Assembly: GCA_007121335.1 (NCBI GenBank)
Contig: SKLY01000271.1
Location: 1-34,787 of the forward strand
From: Saprospiraceae bacterium
Lineage (GTDB): Bacteria; Bacteroidota; Bacteroidia; Chitinophagales; Saprospiraceae
Direction of reading: 5' to 3'
Length of the DNA: 34,787 nucleotides
The notes under the pieces: generated by a model
Told to the model about the DNA's origin: nothing
The model's input: only the letters and a program-made list of their open reading frames with translations
Database searches by the model: none
Part shown: piece by piece, positions 1 to 8,229 of the stretch
Position numbering within the stretch: position 1 is the first letter of the stretch
Layout of the letters: every line of letters begins with the position of its first letter
Made by a program: the position numbers and the translations under genes

Positions 1-1
1 C

Positions 2-694
2 GGTCCCATGGAGGTCTGTGGTGAGTTTGATCCAAACACCATAACAATTATGGGTGGAGAAATATTAGCTGTAGATGCACTGATGACCGATGACATCGCC
101 CTTTCCCAGCTCAAGATCGACATCCATCCCAATTTTGACTGCCACGGACACCGCTCCATGTCCACAGAGGATTGGCTAGTATTGGATTTAGTGGATTTGG
201 AGGGAGCAGAGGTGGAAGAAGTTTTTGAACTTGAGGTGCCTGAAATGGTAACTGCCGGATTTTATCACATGCAATTTCGGGTGGTTGACCAGGCGGGGAA
301 TTCTTCTCCTGCAACAGATTTTTGGAATCTCCATGTGCTCAATCCACACGATACAATCAAACCGGACCTCACAGCAATTAATCCCCCCGCCGGCAATAGT
401 TTTTCCGCAAACCGGGGAGAGCAAGTGTCTTTTAGAGTAAATATTTCGGACAATAAGAATTTTGACTTCTCCAACAACAGCAGGGTGGAACTCACCTACA
501 GGCGGGCGGGCAGCAGTAATTTTTCCACAGCCACGGAATCCAAACTCAATGATCCGGTCAATGAGGCCGAGCTGACAATCGACTTTACCATTCCACAAAC
601 GCTGGTCAGGGACGATTACCTCTTTTTTGTCACAGGTTACGACGGAGTAAATAACGAGTCGGATAGGTTGGTATTTGAAGTTGAGATCAACTGA
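2..694 (+). CDS. DUF4625-type secreted/surface protein, 5'-truncated by the window edge
   Basis: The frame is open to the left edge, so the start and any signal peptide lie outside; the ATG at 8 is probably internal. The first half contains the pattern FDPNTITIMGGE, then a 'DDIALSQLKIDIHPNFDCHGH' stretch and an FRVVDQAGN strand. This matches DUF4625, an Ig-like domain of Bacteroidota lipoproteins. The second half (from DTIKPDLTAINPP) looks like a second Ig-like beta-sandwich ending in FEVEIN. The precise role is unknown; homologues are predicted to be cell-surface or periplasmic. It ends in TGA at 692-694, and the next gene has its own promoter. Confidence 0.7.
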   Translation, partial: GPMEVCGEFDPNTITIMGGEILAVDALMTDDIALSQLKIDIHPNFDCHGHRSMSTEDWLVLDLVDLEGAEVEEVFELEVPEMVTAGFYHMQFRVVDQAGNSSPATDFWNLHVLNPHDTIKPDLTAINPPAGNSFSANRGEQVSFRVNISDNKNFDFSNNSRVELTYRRAGSSNFSTATESKLNDPVNEAELTIDFTIPQTLVRDDYLFFVTGYDGVNNESDRLVFEVEIN

Positions 695-756
695 GCAAAT
701 GGGAATGCGGCTAAGAAATAGTCCTTAATCATGGAGGTAAATTGCCCTTAAAGTGC

Positions 757-765
757 TATTTTTGC
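757..765 (+). promoter_or_regulatory. -7 promoter element of the small membrane protein gene
   Basis: TATTTTTGC is an exact match to the Bacteroidota -7 consensus TAnnTTTG, 22 bases upstream of the ATG at 788. No convincing -33 TTTG lies at the usual 19-21 base spacing, so the call rests on the -7 element and its position. Confidence 0.5.
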
Positions 766-787
766 CCCTTTAATTAAATGAATTTAC

Positions 788-1147
788 ATGAAGCCATATC
801 CCGCTACGATAATCGCCGGTTTTACATTGATTGTCTTTTCACTTTGGGCCTGGTTTTCGGCTGAAAATGGTTCCTGGACTGCCTTGCTGCCAGTTGGCTT
901 TGGAGGGATCTTTTTGGTTCTATCTAACGGTATTAGAAACGAAAACAGAAAGGTTTTGATCGCCTTAACCGCTTACAGTATTTTGGTGACCCTGGCACTT
1001 TACATGCCCTTTCAACGCGCCTGGGAAGGTGGAGACAATTTGGCCACAATCCGAACTCTGATTATGGTGGGGGTTTGTGTTGTTGCAGTGATAGCCTACA
1101 TAAAAAGTTTTCCGCACTTCGGGCGTGAAAAAAAGAAGGGTAAGTGA
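788..1147 (+). CDS. Small integral membrane protein, about four transmembrane segments
   Basis: The 119-residue product has hydrophobic stretches at about residues 7-24, 31-47, 57-75 and 88-107 and a basic tail (FGREKKKGK). It therefore appears to be a four-helix inner-membrane protein with a cytoplasmic C-terminus. No catalytic or binding motif is visible and I do not recognise a characterised family. The start is supported by a -7 element at 757-765, giving a short leader. It is transcribed in the same direction as the following lipoprotein gene but separated from it by 137 bases. Confidence 0.65.
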   Translation: MKPYPATIIAGFTLIVFSLWAWFSAENGSWTALLPVGFGGIFLVLSNGIRNENRKVLIALTAYSILVTLALYMPFQRAWEGGDNLATIRTLIMVGVCVVAVIAYIKSFPHFGREKKKGK

Positions 1148-1284
1148 ACAGGGACAATGTCATTCGCTTTACGCCCGACTTTTCATCCCGGCAAATTGGT
1201 GTATATTAGCACTTTATTTGAGATAGTCCGCATGAATAATTTTCGCGGATGTTTTAAAAACTGGGCTTTTTCAATAATCATAAA

Positions 1285-3339
1285 ATGGTAAGAACCACCA
1301 GGTTCAAACTGAGTAAAAATGGTGCTGTGGGTATTATGTTGCCCTTGATTGGGCTTGCTCTGCTTTTACTGGTATCCTGTAAGCCGGAAATAGAAGAAGA
1401 GGAAACCGCGCTACCATACGATCTGCGCATTGGTTTGTTCAGGAATATTTACGATCTTGGAGACAGGGCAGAAACAGACAGTTTGCTCTATTACCTCGAG
1501 CACGAAGAACCCTACGCCAGATTTGCCTCGCTTTTGAGACTTGCTTCGATTAAAGACTCCAGCCAGCCAGTGATTAGCGCTATTGGAGAAAGGCTTCACG
1601 ATCCACACATGGAAGCAGCTTCAATGGCTGCCTGGGCAATGGGACAAACAGGCGCACAAGCCGGGGTTTCGCCCCTGATCAATGCATTTCGCGCTCATGA
1701 CACCCTGGGTCGGTACAACCAATTAAATAGCCGAATTCTTGAAGCTGTGGGTAAATGCGGGGACGAGAATGCACTTGAAATGCTTGCGACCATCACCACC
1801 TACAGGCCTTCCGATACCCTGCTGCTTTTGGGACAATCCAGGGGCTTATTCAATCTTGCACTGCGAGGGATGACCCTGCGGGAGGGAACGGATGTAATGG
1901 TCAACTATGCCACGAGAAATCAATTCCCCGACAATGTCAGATTGGTAGCCGCCAATTACCTGGCCAGAGCCCCGGGCATTGACCTTACAGATTACGCCTA
2001 CATTCTCACCAGACAATTAGAGCAGGAGAAAGACCCAAAAATTCGAATGGCCCTCGCCCTTGCTGTGAGTAAAGTGGGGTCGGCCCGCGCGAGAGAAATC
2101 CTGGCCAGGGTAGCTGAAAACGATCCTGATTACCGGGTGCGGGCCAATGCAATCAGAAGTCTCGATGCATTAGGTGTCGGAGAACTCACCGGAATTGGCA
2201 TGCGATTGGTTGAGGATGATCACCCTCAGGTTAGTCAGTTGGCAGGTCAAATGCTGGTTCGTCACATTTCAACAGATATGGCGACCGACATCCATAGCAT
2301 GGCCGATAACGATGCCCTCCCCATTCGCACCAGAGCACTGCTATATGCAGCAGGGCTGAAAAACATGCCTTTTTACTTTACAGTAACTGCCGGATCCATC
2401 AACGAGACCCTGCGGAGGCTATTCCAGGGGGAAGAGGACCCCTTTGTGAAGTCTGTTTGGGCAGAAGCGATGAGCTACGACCCTGTAAATCACCAGCAAT
2501 TGATTGGGTGGTTTGACTCGGAAGAGGATCCCTTTCTCAGGGTATCCCTACTTCGACATCTTGAAAACACCCTTCGCCTTTCACGTGAAAAACCGGCTGT
2601 CAATTTTAACCGCGCCACCGTGGCCAACAGAATTGCAAATACCTACCGTTTGGCTCTTGAATCCGCAGAAATCGGGCCGGTGTCACAGGTTTGCAACCTC
2701 CTCCTTCAGGATATCGATTTTTTCTCAAACCACTTCAGAGACCGGGAACTATTTTTAAATCTACTTGAGCAACTCGAAGAAAGCCGTGAAGTGGGCACAT
2801 ACAACACCGTTATTCGCACCTACAACGCCCTTTTTGAAGAGCAAAAAGAACTCAAAAAACCCGAATGGAACAATCCGATCAACTGGGAATTGTACGACCG
2901 GTTGCCCGATACAGCGAGGGTGTTGATCCGCTTGAGCACGGGAGATGTGCGACTTGAACTTCCTAAGGAAGAGCATCCCGGTACTGTGGTTAATTTAATT
3001 GAGCAAGTGCTGGAGGGATATTACGACGGAAAACACATCCATCGCGTGGTGCCCAATTTTGTGATTCAGGGGGGATGCCCGGTGGGAGACGGTTTTGGAA
3101 GTTTAGAGCACAGCATCCGGTCTGAATTGCCACCGATTCACTTTGACGGGGCCGGATACCTGGGAATGGCATCGGCAGGGCCACATACGGAATCGGTGCA
3201 GTGGTTTATCACCCATTCACCCGCCATGCATTTGGATGGAAATTACACCAGGTTTGGCAGGGTTTACGAGGGCATGGAGGCCGTCCATCAGGCAGATGTG
3301 GGAACTATCATCGAGCGAATAGAATTGTTAAACGAATAA
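1285..3339 (+). CDS. HEAT-repeat lipoprotein with C-terminal cyclophilin-type peptidyl-prolyl isomerase domain
   Basis: The N-terminus is a lipoprotein signal (hydrophobic LIGLALLLLVSC, Cys32), so the protein is probably membrane-anchored and faces the periplasm or outside. Residues about 50-520 are helical HEAT-like repeats (for example 'DPHMEAASMAAWAMGQTGAQ' and 'DPDYRVRANAIRSLDALG'). Residues about 535-684 are a cyclophilin domain: HRVVPNFVIQGG keeps the catalytic Arg, Phe and Gln, followed by VQWFITHSPAMHLDG and FGRV. The human CypA Trp121 and His126 positions are His and Tyr here, as in many bacterial cyclophilins. Probable role: folding of envelope proteins, with the HEAT solenoid as docking surface (inference). 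The stop lies 17 bases before gcvT, so the two are probably co-transcribed. Confidence 0.85.
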   Translation: MVRTTRFKLSKNGAVGIMLPLIGLALLLLVSCKPEIEEEETALPYDLRIGLFRNIYDLGDRAETDSLLYYLEHEEPYARFASLLRLASIKDSSQPVISAIGERLHDPHMEAASMAAWAMGQTGAQAGVSPLINAFRAHDTLGRYNQLNSRILEAVGKCGDENALEMLATITTYRPSDTLLLLGQSRGLFNLALRGMTLREGTDVMVNYATRNQFPDNVRLVAANYLARAPGIDLTDYAYILTRQLEQEKDPKIRMALALAVSKVGSARAREILARVAENDPDYRVRANAIRSLDALGVGELTGIGMRLVEDDHPQVSQLAGQMLVRHISTDMATDIHSMADNDALPIRTRALLYAAGLKNMPFYFTVTAGSINETLRRLFQGEEDPFVKSVWAEAMSYDPVNHQQLIGWFDSEEDPFLRVSLLRHLENTLRLSREKPAVNFNRATVANRIANTYRLALESAEIGPVSQVCNLLLQDIDFFSNHFRDRELFLNLLEQLEESREVGTYNTVIRTYNALFEEQKELKKPEWNNPINWELYDRLPDTARVLIRLSTGDVRLELPKEEHPGTVVNLIEQVLEGYYDGKHIHRVVPNFVIQGGCPVGDGFGSLEHSIRSELPPIHFDGAGYLGMASAGPHTESVQWFITHSPAMHLDGNYTRFGRVYEGMEAVHQADVGTIIERIELLNE

Positions 3340-3356
3340 ATCTAAAGATACTTTTC

Positions 3357-4451
3357 ATGAAAAAAACGCCACTCTACCAAAAGCACATTGATCTCGGAGC
3401 CAAAATGAGCCCCTTCGCGGGTTTTGAAATGCCGGTGGTTTACTCTTCCATCAATGAAGAACACCGGGCGGTCAGAGAGAAGGCTGGTATGTTTGACGTC
3501 TCCCACATGGGGGAGTTTCTCGTAACCGGAAAAGAAGCCACAGAGCTGGTGCAGCACCTATGCTCAAACGACGCCCGCAAATTGTATCCGGGAAGGGTGC
3601 AATACGCTTATTTCCCCAATGAAAAGGGCGGCATAGTGGATGATCTTCTTATTTACCGGCTATTCGGGGAGGAGCCGTCCTACATGCTGGTGGTCAATGG
3701 AGCCAATGAGGAAAAAGACTGGGAGTGGGTAAACAAGCACAATAATTTCGATGCAAAACTGGAGAACATTTCCGATCAAACGGGTCTGGTTGCACTGCAG
3801 GGACCGGCTTCGAAAGAAATTTTATCCGCCCTTACCGATATAGACCTCAAGGACTTTCCTTTTTACCACTCGAAAAAAGGAACGGTAGCGGGCATTGAAA
3901 ATACCCTTGTTTCCACCACCGGCTACACCGGCTCAGGAGGTTATGAAATTTATGCAGACAGCGACCAGATATCGGTTATTTGGGATGCACTCATGAAAGC
4001 CGGCCCGGAAAAGGGATTGCTACCGGCAGGGCTTGGCGCCAGAGATACTCTCAGGTTAGAGATGGGCTTTTGTCTTTACGGGAACGACATTGACGACCAC
4101 ACTTCCCCCATTGAAGCGGGTTTGGGTTGGGTTACCAAATTGTCAAAGGGAGATTTTATCGGCTCAGATCAGATAAAAAAAGTCAAAGAGGAAGGTCCGA
4201 AGCAAAAATTGGTGGCTTTTTCTGTTGATGCCAGACGAGTTCCGAGAAAGGACTATCCGATTTTGAATGCAGAGGGTGAGGAAATAGGAAGAGTGACATC
4301 GGGCACCCAGTCTCCAACGCTCGGTCACCCGATAGGTCTGGGTTATGTGACATTACCACACAACAAGCCGGGCACAAAAATATTTGTGAAAGTCGGGAAA
4401 AAGCAGCTTGAAGCTGAGGTGCAAAAGTTGCCCTTTTACCGCAATCCTTAA
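3357..4451 (+). CDS. gcvT: Glycine cleavage system aminomethyltransferase (T-protein)
   Basis: This enzyme transfers the methylene group of the aminomethyl-lipoyl H-protein to tetrahydrofolate, releasing ammonia. The N-terminus MKKTPLYQKHIDLGAKMSPF, the 'AGMFDVSHMGE' motif, GGIVDDLLIYR (catalytic Asp at 95/96) and a C-terminal 'GRVTSGTQSPTLGHPIGLGY' are all diagnostic. At 364 residues it is the usual length. An in-frame ATG at 3201 lies inside the upstream gene and gives a non-homologous extension, so the ATG at 3357 is the start. gcvH and gcvP are not adjacent, as is common in Bacteroidota. It lies 17 bases behind the HEAT-cyclophilin gene. Confidence 0.97.
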   Translation: MKKTPLYQKHIDLGAKMSPFAGFEMPVVYSSINEEHRAVREKAGMFDVSHMGEFLVTGKEATELVQHLCSNDARKLYPGRVQYAYFPNEKGGIVDDLLIYRLFGEEPSYMLVVNGANEEKDWEWVNKHNNFDAKLENISDQTGLVALQGPASKEILSALTDIDLKDFPFYHSKKGTVAGIENTLVSTTGYTGSGGYEIYADSDQISVIWDALMKAGPEKGLLPAGLGARDTLRLEMGFCLYGNDIDDHTSPIEAGLGWVTKLSKGDFIGSDQIKKVKEEGPKQKLVAFSVDARRVPRKDYPILNAEGEEIGRVTSGTQSPTLGHPIGLGYVTLPHNKPGTKIFVKVGKKQLEAEVQKLPFYRNP

Positions 4452-4555
4452 ACAAAATTGTGGGTGATTTCCTTTTAATTACAGTGTGAACAGATGGATA
4501 ACATTAATGGGATATTTATGTCATTACATCCCGGCCATCTCAAGCCTGATTAATT

Positions 4556-5056
4556 ATGGAAGTAACTGAAGCGAGGTCGAAATTTATAGAATCCTGGGGA
4601 AAACTGGGTACCAACTGGGGTATCAGCCGGACCATGGCCCAGGTGCACGCCCTGCTTCTAATATCTCCTACAGCCCTTTGCACCAACGAAATTATCGATG
4701 AGTTGAAAATCTCCAGGGGAAACGTCAATCAAAATGTCCGAACCCTTATCGACTGGGGCCTTGTTCACAAAGAACTGAGATGCGGCGACCGCAAGGAGTA
4801 CTTTTATGCCGAAAAAGACATTTGGACCGTGCTGAGGCAAGTGATTAAGCACCGCAAAAAAAGAGAGCTCGAACCCATGATGGATGTACTGGAGAGTTTG
4901 AGTGAGTTGGACCAGGATTCTGAAGAAGGGCGAGAATTGATCAAGGTCACCAATGAAGTGCTCCACTTTTCCAAAAAAACAGACAAGGCGCTGGATAATC
5001 TCGTCAAGTCCGAAAAAAACTGGCTCACCACAGCGGTTTTTAATATGATCCGCTGA
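4556..5056 (+). CDS. GbsR/MarR-type winged-helix transcriptional regulator
   Basis: The 166-residue product opens with 'KFIESWGKLGTNWGISRTMAQVHALL', then a helix-turn-helix region 'ISRGNVNQNVRTLIDWGLV' and a wing ending in KEYFYAEKDIW. This is the GbsR subgroup of MarR-like proteins, which in other bacteria repress osmoprotectant-synthesis genes; the C-terminal half is probably the helical dimerisation part. In Bacteroidota these are common orphan regulators with unknown ligand. It stands alone between gcvT and the DUF1015 gene, whose own promoter lies downstream, so its target cannot be read from context. GATATTTATG at 4510-4519 is a weak -7 candidate. Confidence 0.88.
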   Translation: MEVTEARSKFIESWGKLGTNWGISRTMAQVHALLLISPTALCTNEIIDELKISRGNVNQNVRTLIDWGLVHKELRCGDRKEYFYAEKDIWTVLRQVIKHRKKRELEPMMDVLESLSELDQDSEEGRELIKVTNEVLHFSKKTDKALDNLVKSEKNWLTTAVFNMIR

Positions 5057-5111
5057 TATGTCCACTCCGACTGGAAACAGTGATCGACTCACTGCGGCAA
5101 TCACTTACTAA

Positions 5112-5145
5112 TTTGCAGTATTACCCTTTTTAGCCTTACCTTTAC
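5112..5145 (+). promoter_or_regulatory. Promoter of the DUF1015-amidohydrolase unit
   Basis: TTTG at 5112-5115 and TACCTTTAC at 5137-5145 are separated by 21 bases. This is the Bacteroidota arrangement TTTG-N19-21-TAnnTTTG with one mismatch in the last -7 base. The ATG of the following gene is 31 bases downstream. Confidence 0.55.
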
Positions 5146-5176
5146 CGACCTGTACTATAAAATAAACGGCTCAATC

Positions 5177-6292
5177 ATGAAAATAAAACCCTTCAGAGCT
5201 TCTTATCCCGACGGCGACCTCATTGCCTCGGTTGATTCCTTTCTTTCCAATGTAAAATACCGGTATCACGAATTTTCCAGGAATGGTTTTTTTCAACGGT
5301 CTGAGCAAGATGCTCTTTTTGCCTACGAAATAATCTCAAAGTCTGGTTTGTCTCACAGGGGCCTGGTCGCTTCTGCAGACCTCAATGAATACTTTGAAGG
5401 CAACATAGCCATTCATGAGCATACCATTAACAGCAAAGAGCAACAGCAAATGGAACTTATTCTTCAGAGAAATGCTATGGTCAAACCCATACTACTCTGT
5501 TTTAAAGGCGAGAGAACCTTTTCCAGGTTGGTGGACCAGGCCATTGAGGACTGTGAAAAGCTGTACGATGTTACACTTGAAAATGATGGCAGTAAGCATA
5601 TTTTTTACCGGATTGACCAGGGTAAACTCATGACCGATATCATCGAATTTTTTGATAATCGGGTACCAAAAGTTTACATTGCAGATGGACACCACAGGAC
5701 CGCGGCCACTGCCAGATTGCAGAAAAAACATCTGGAAGAACCGAATAAACACCCCGGTGTACCCGGAATTCTTGCCGGATTTTTTCCATTCGATCAAATG
5801 GAGGTCCACGATTACAATAGGGTGTTGGAGATTCTCAATTCCATAAGCCCCACCCTTTTAATCGCGAGAATGAGCAAGTTCGCCAATATCGAGCCACTTG
5901 ATATACCTCGCAAACCCAAAGCAAAGGGAGAGCTTACTTTTTTGATAAAAGGAGAGTGGTACAGCCTGAAGTGGAGGGAAAAGGTGTTGAAGAAATACTC
6001 AGCGGACGGATTGGACAACGACTACCACCTCTTCAATGAACTTGTGCTCAAGCAGGTGCTGGAAATTGAAGATGTCCGCTCTGACAATCGCATAAAATAT
6101 GTGGAGGGACCGCTTGGCCTTTCAAAAGTAATTGAGCGAAGCAAAAAGAACGACCTGAGAATTGCCTTTTGCCTGCACGCACTTGAACTGGAGGATATGG
6201 TCCACATCGCCGACATCAACAAAACATTGCCCCCAAAAAGTACCTGGTTCGAACCTCGATTGAAAAACGGCCTCATTGTTCAGGAAATCTAA
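5177..6292 (+). CDS. DUF1015 family protein
   Basis: At 371 residues it carries the DUF1015 (COG4198) signature YIADGHHRTAA at residues 167-177, preceded by 'LYDVTLENDGSKHIFYRI' and followed by a conserved FPFDQMEVHDYNRV strand. The N-terminal KPFRASYPD resembles the usual HPFRA...P opening. The ADGHHR loop resembles the nucleotide-binding loop of the ParB/sulfiredoxin fold, so a phosphotransfer activity is conceivable (inference); the function is not established. It has a promoter at 5112-5145, and only 12 bases separate it from the amidohydrolase, so the two are probably one operon. Confidence 0.85.
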   Translation: MKIKPFRASYPDGDLIASVDSFLSNVKYRYHEFSRNGFFQRSEQDALFAYEIISKSGLSHRGLVASADLNEYFEGNIAIHEHTINSKEQQQMELILQRNAMVKPILLCFKGERTFSRLVDQAIEDCEKLYDVTLENDGSKHIFYRIDQGKLMTDIIEFFDNRVPKVYIADGHHRTAATARLQKKHLEEPNKHPGVPGILAGFFPFDQMEVHDYNRVLEILNSISPTLLIARMSKFANIEPLDIPRKPKAKGELTFLIKGEWYSLKWREKVLKKYSADGLDNDYHLFNELVLKQVLEIEDVRSDNRIKYVEGPLGLSKVIERSKKNDLRIAFCLHALELEDMVHIADINKTLPPKSTWFEPRLKNGLIVQEI

Positions 6293-6304
6293 CGCTTTCA
6301 CTAA

Positions 6305-7504
6305 ATGAAGACCAGAAAAATAACCGCAGACAGAATTTACGACGGAATCGGAAATTGTCTGGAGGACAAGGTAATTGTACTTAGGGAAGATGGGGAGATC
6401 GCTGATATAGTGGGAAAAAGCCAGGTCGGGGAGGCCCCGTTAGAGCGATACGAAGGTATCCTAACCCCCGGTTTTATAAATGCACACTGCCACCTGGAAC
6501 TCTCCCATATGAAAAGGCTGGTCGATACAGGTACCGGTCTGATGGCTTTCGTAAAGGATGTGGTCACGAGGCGTAATGCAGAAGAGGAAACCATACAACA
6601 GGCCATTAAAACCGCTGACAGGGAAATGGCCGGCAATGGAATTGTGGCTGTGGGTGATATTTCCAATGTGTCCGACAGTTTTCAGACCAAAGCAGAATCC
6701 AACATTCACTACCACACTTTTGTAGAGATGTTTGATTTTTTGCAGAAAAAGGAAGCTCAGAAGCACTTTGACAGTTACAATAAGGTGCTGAAAGAATTGA
6801 GGGGCACCTATGAATTAGCCGGCAACGCAGTACCCCATGCGCCCTATTCCGTATCCGAAAAACTATTCAAACTGCTGCGGGATGAAAATCGTCATTCAGA
6901 TCATCCGGTGAGCATGCACAACATGGAAACACCCTCCGAATTGGATCTTTTTTCGACTGGAGGTGGTGAAATAGTCGATCTCTACGAAGGGTTCGGGATG
7001 GACTGCTCCGATTGCATTCCCGGTGGATTCTCTTCCCCTATAAAGTACGCGCTACAAAATATGGCCCCGGAAAAAACCACAGTTCTGGTGCACAATACCC
7101 TGTGTGGTCCCGCTGACATCAAATTTGCAGAGCAGTGGGCCGGGGCCGGACTTTACTGGGTGACCTGCCCTTCCGCCAACCTCTACATCGAAAACCGGTT
7201 GCCGCGATACCGGTATTTCAAAGAGGCCGGAGCCAAAATGGCCATTGGTACAGACAGCCTGACCTCAAACTGGACACTGTCCGTATTGGACGAAATGAAG
7301 GTGATTGCCAAATTCCAATCCCAATTGGGTTTTGAAGAACTCATTCAATGGGCCACTTTCAATGGAGCATGCGCTTTAAAGCTCGAAGATAAAATAGGTT
7401 CTTTAGAGAAAGGAAAGCGGCCGGGGATTAATCTGCTTTGGGATGAAAACGGAGAAAAACCGGAGCAGCTCGCAGAATCCGTCAAGGTCAGACCACTCAT
7501 CTGA
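6305..7504 (+). CDS. Amidohydrolase of the cytosine/aminofutalosine-deaminase type
   Basis: The 399-residue protein has the metal-dependent amidohydrolase plan: a small beta-sandwich formed by both ends around a TIM barrel. Visible ligands are His61 and His63 (NAHCHLELSH), His205 (MHNMETPSE), His263 (VHNTL) and Asp317 (GTDSLTSN). The HCHLE motif with HNMET, and no Lys carboxylation motif, fits the deaminase subgroup containing SsnA, guanine deaminase and aminodeoxyfutalosine deaminase (MqnX). The last would belong to the futalosine route to menaquinone, but no mqn genes are in the window, so the substrate is open. It is probably co-transcribed with the DUF1015 gene and is convergent with the gene ending at 7521. 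Confidence 0.85.
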   Translation: MKTRKITADRIYDGIGNCLEDKVIVLREDGEIADIVGKSQVGEAPLERYEGILTPGFINAHCHLELSHMKRLVDTGTGLMAFVKDVVTRRNAEEETIQQAIKTADREMAGNGIVAVGDISNVSDSFQTKAESNIHYHTFVEMFDFLQKKEAQKHFDSYNKVLKELRGTYELAGNAVPHAPYSVSEKLFKLLRDENRHSDHPVSMHNMETPSELDLFSTGGGEIVDLYEGFGMDCSDCIPGGFSSPIKYALQNMAPEKTTVLVHNTLCGPADIKFAEQWAGAGLYWVTCPSANLYIENRLPRYRYFKEAGAKMAIGTDSLTSNWTLSVLDEMKVIAKFQSQLGFEELIQWATFNGACALKLEDKIGSLEKGKRPGINLLWDENGEKPEQLAESVKVRPLI

Positions 7505-7520
7505 TAGACCGAATTTCACA

Positions 7521-7994
7521 TCACAGGGTAAATTTTTCCATGCGTTCCAAAATGGCGAATGCAGCAGGGCAAAAGGAGCTATTTTTCAATGAAATGGACT
7601 TTTTATCCAGAAAAACATCCTCGTCAGTGTACGGAAAACGACTGCAATCCGACGGCCGGCCATCATAAATTTCGCAGGTATTGTCAGAAGCGAGAAAGGG
7701 GCATGGCTTAGAATTGACCACATGGTCCCCGTCTTCGTCCACTACGAGAAAACGGTCAATGAATTCGCCCTCTTTCATCCGCAGGCTTTTGGAAATCCGG
7801 CGGATATCCGGTGGTTTAAACCGCGGTGAAAAGTTTTTGCAACAGGCTGCACAATCCAGGCAGTCAATTTCCTCAAAAGCGGCCTCGTGCCAGTCCGGTA
7901 ATTGCTTGAGGACCTCCTTTCGATTGGCCCGCTCCAGGGTTTTCCTGAACACCTTCCGTTTCTTTTTGGCCTTTTCTCTGAGTCCTTCCGGCAA
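7521..7994 (-). CDS. YkgJ-family CxxCxxCC cluster protein
   Basis: The conserved cysteines are all present: CLDCAACC, then SKPCPFL, NTCEIYDGRPSDCSRFPYT and a final SSFCPAA. This is the YkgJ/UPF0153 zinc- or iron-chelating domain, of unknown biochemical role and predicted cytoplasmic. An ATG at 8069 is open in the same frame. However, an exact TACCTTTGC -7 element sits at 8021-8029, inside that extension, and the extension does not resemble the family. I therefore prefer the TTG at 7994 (reading MPEGLREKAKKKRK), which places about 45 residues before CxxC, as in related proteins. The product would be 157 residues. It is convergent with the amidohydrolase, with 16 bases between the stops. Confidence 0.82.
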   Translation of the reverse strand: MPEGLREKAKKKRKVFRKTLERANRKEVLKQLPDWHEAAFEEIDCLDCAACCKNFSPRFKPPDIRRISKSLRMKEGEFIDRFLVVDEDGDHVVNSKPCPFLASDNTCEIYDGRPSDCSRFPYTDEDVFLDKKSISLKNSSFCPAAFAILERMEKFTL

Positions 7995-8020
7995 AACGAT
8001 GTTTAGATTTTGATGGGGTT

Positions 8021-8029
8021 GCAAAGGTA
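8021..8029 (-). promoter_or_regulatory. -7 promoter element of the CxxCxxCC protein gene
   Basis: On the minus strand this reads TACCTTTGC, an exact TAnnTTTG match. It predicts a transcript beginning near 8015 and hence a start codon downstream of the ATG at 8069; TTG at 7994 fits. No -33 TTTG is seen at standard spacing. Confidence 0.55.
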
Positions 8030-8125
8030 ATGAGCTGAGTGCAAACAGTATAGAAACTGGGGTTGACATCCTTCTCGGCTAAAATTATTTTGCCCAACCA
8101 TTACCACTGATAAACCTAAACTTCC

Positions 8126-8134
8126 TATCTTTGC
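8126..8134 (+). promoter_or_regulatory. -7 promoter element of the rpsF operon
   Basis: TATCTTTGC is an exact TAnnTTTG match 96 bases upstream of the rpsF ATG. The implied leader of about 90 bases is much longer than the roughly 15-20 bases implied for mnmG, trmB and the DUF4834 gene. Confidence 0.6.
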
Positions 8135-8229
8135 AGCCCTTTTTGAGTTCTGTGGGCAGAAAACCTTTTGTTTGCAGGGCTTTCAGGGGGTCTTAAAACT
8201 ATTTTTTAACAATTTAAAACTTGGGTCGA
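8135..8229 (+). promoter_or_regulatory. Candidate structured leader of the ribosomal protein operon
   Basis: The leader contains a hairpin TTCTG (8148-8152), loop TGGG, CAGAA (8157-8161). An outer complement AGCCCT (8135-8140) with AGGGCT (8176-8181) would enclose it, but its 5' arm may lie at or before the transcription start. S6:S18-binding leaders regulate rpsF operons in many bacteria; I could not match the known motif base for base, so this is only a candidate. Confidence 0.3.

Noticed and set aside
5058-5070. ATGTCCACTCCG resembling the end of the inverted-repeat element
   Set aside because: The similarity is only about 12 bases and does not continue into the rest of the element; may be chance.
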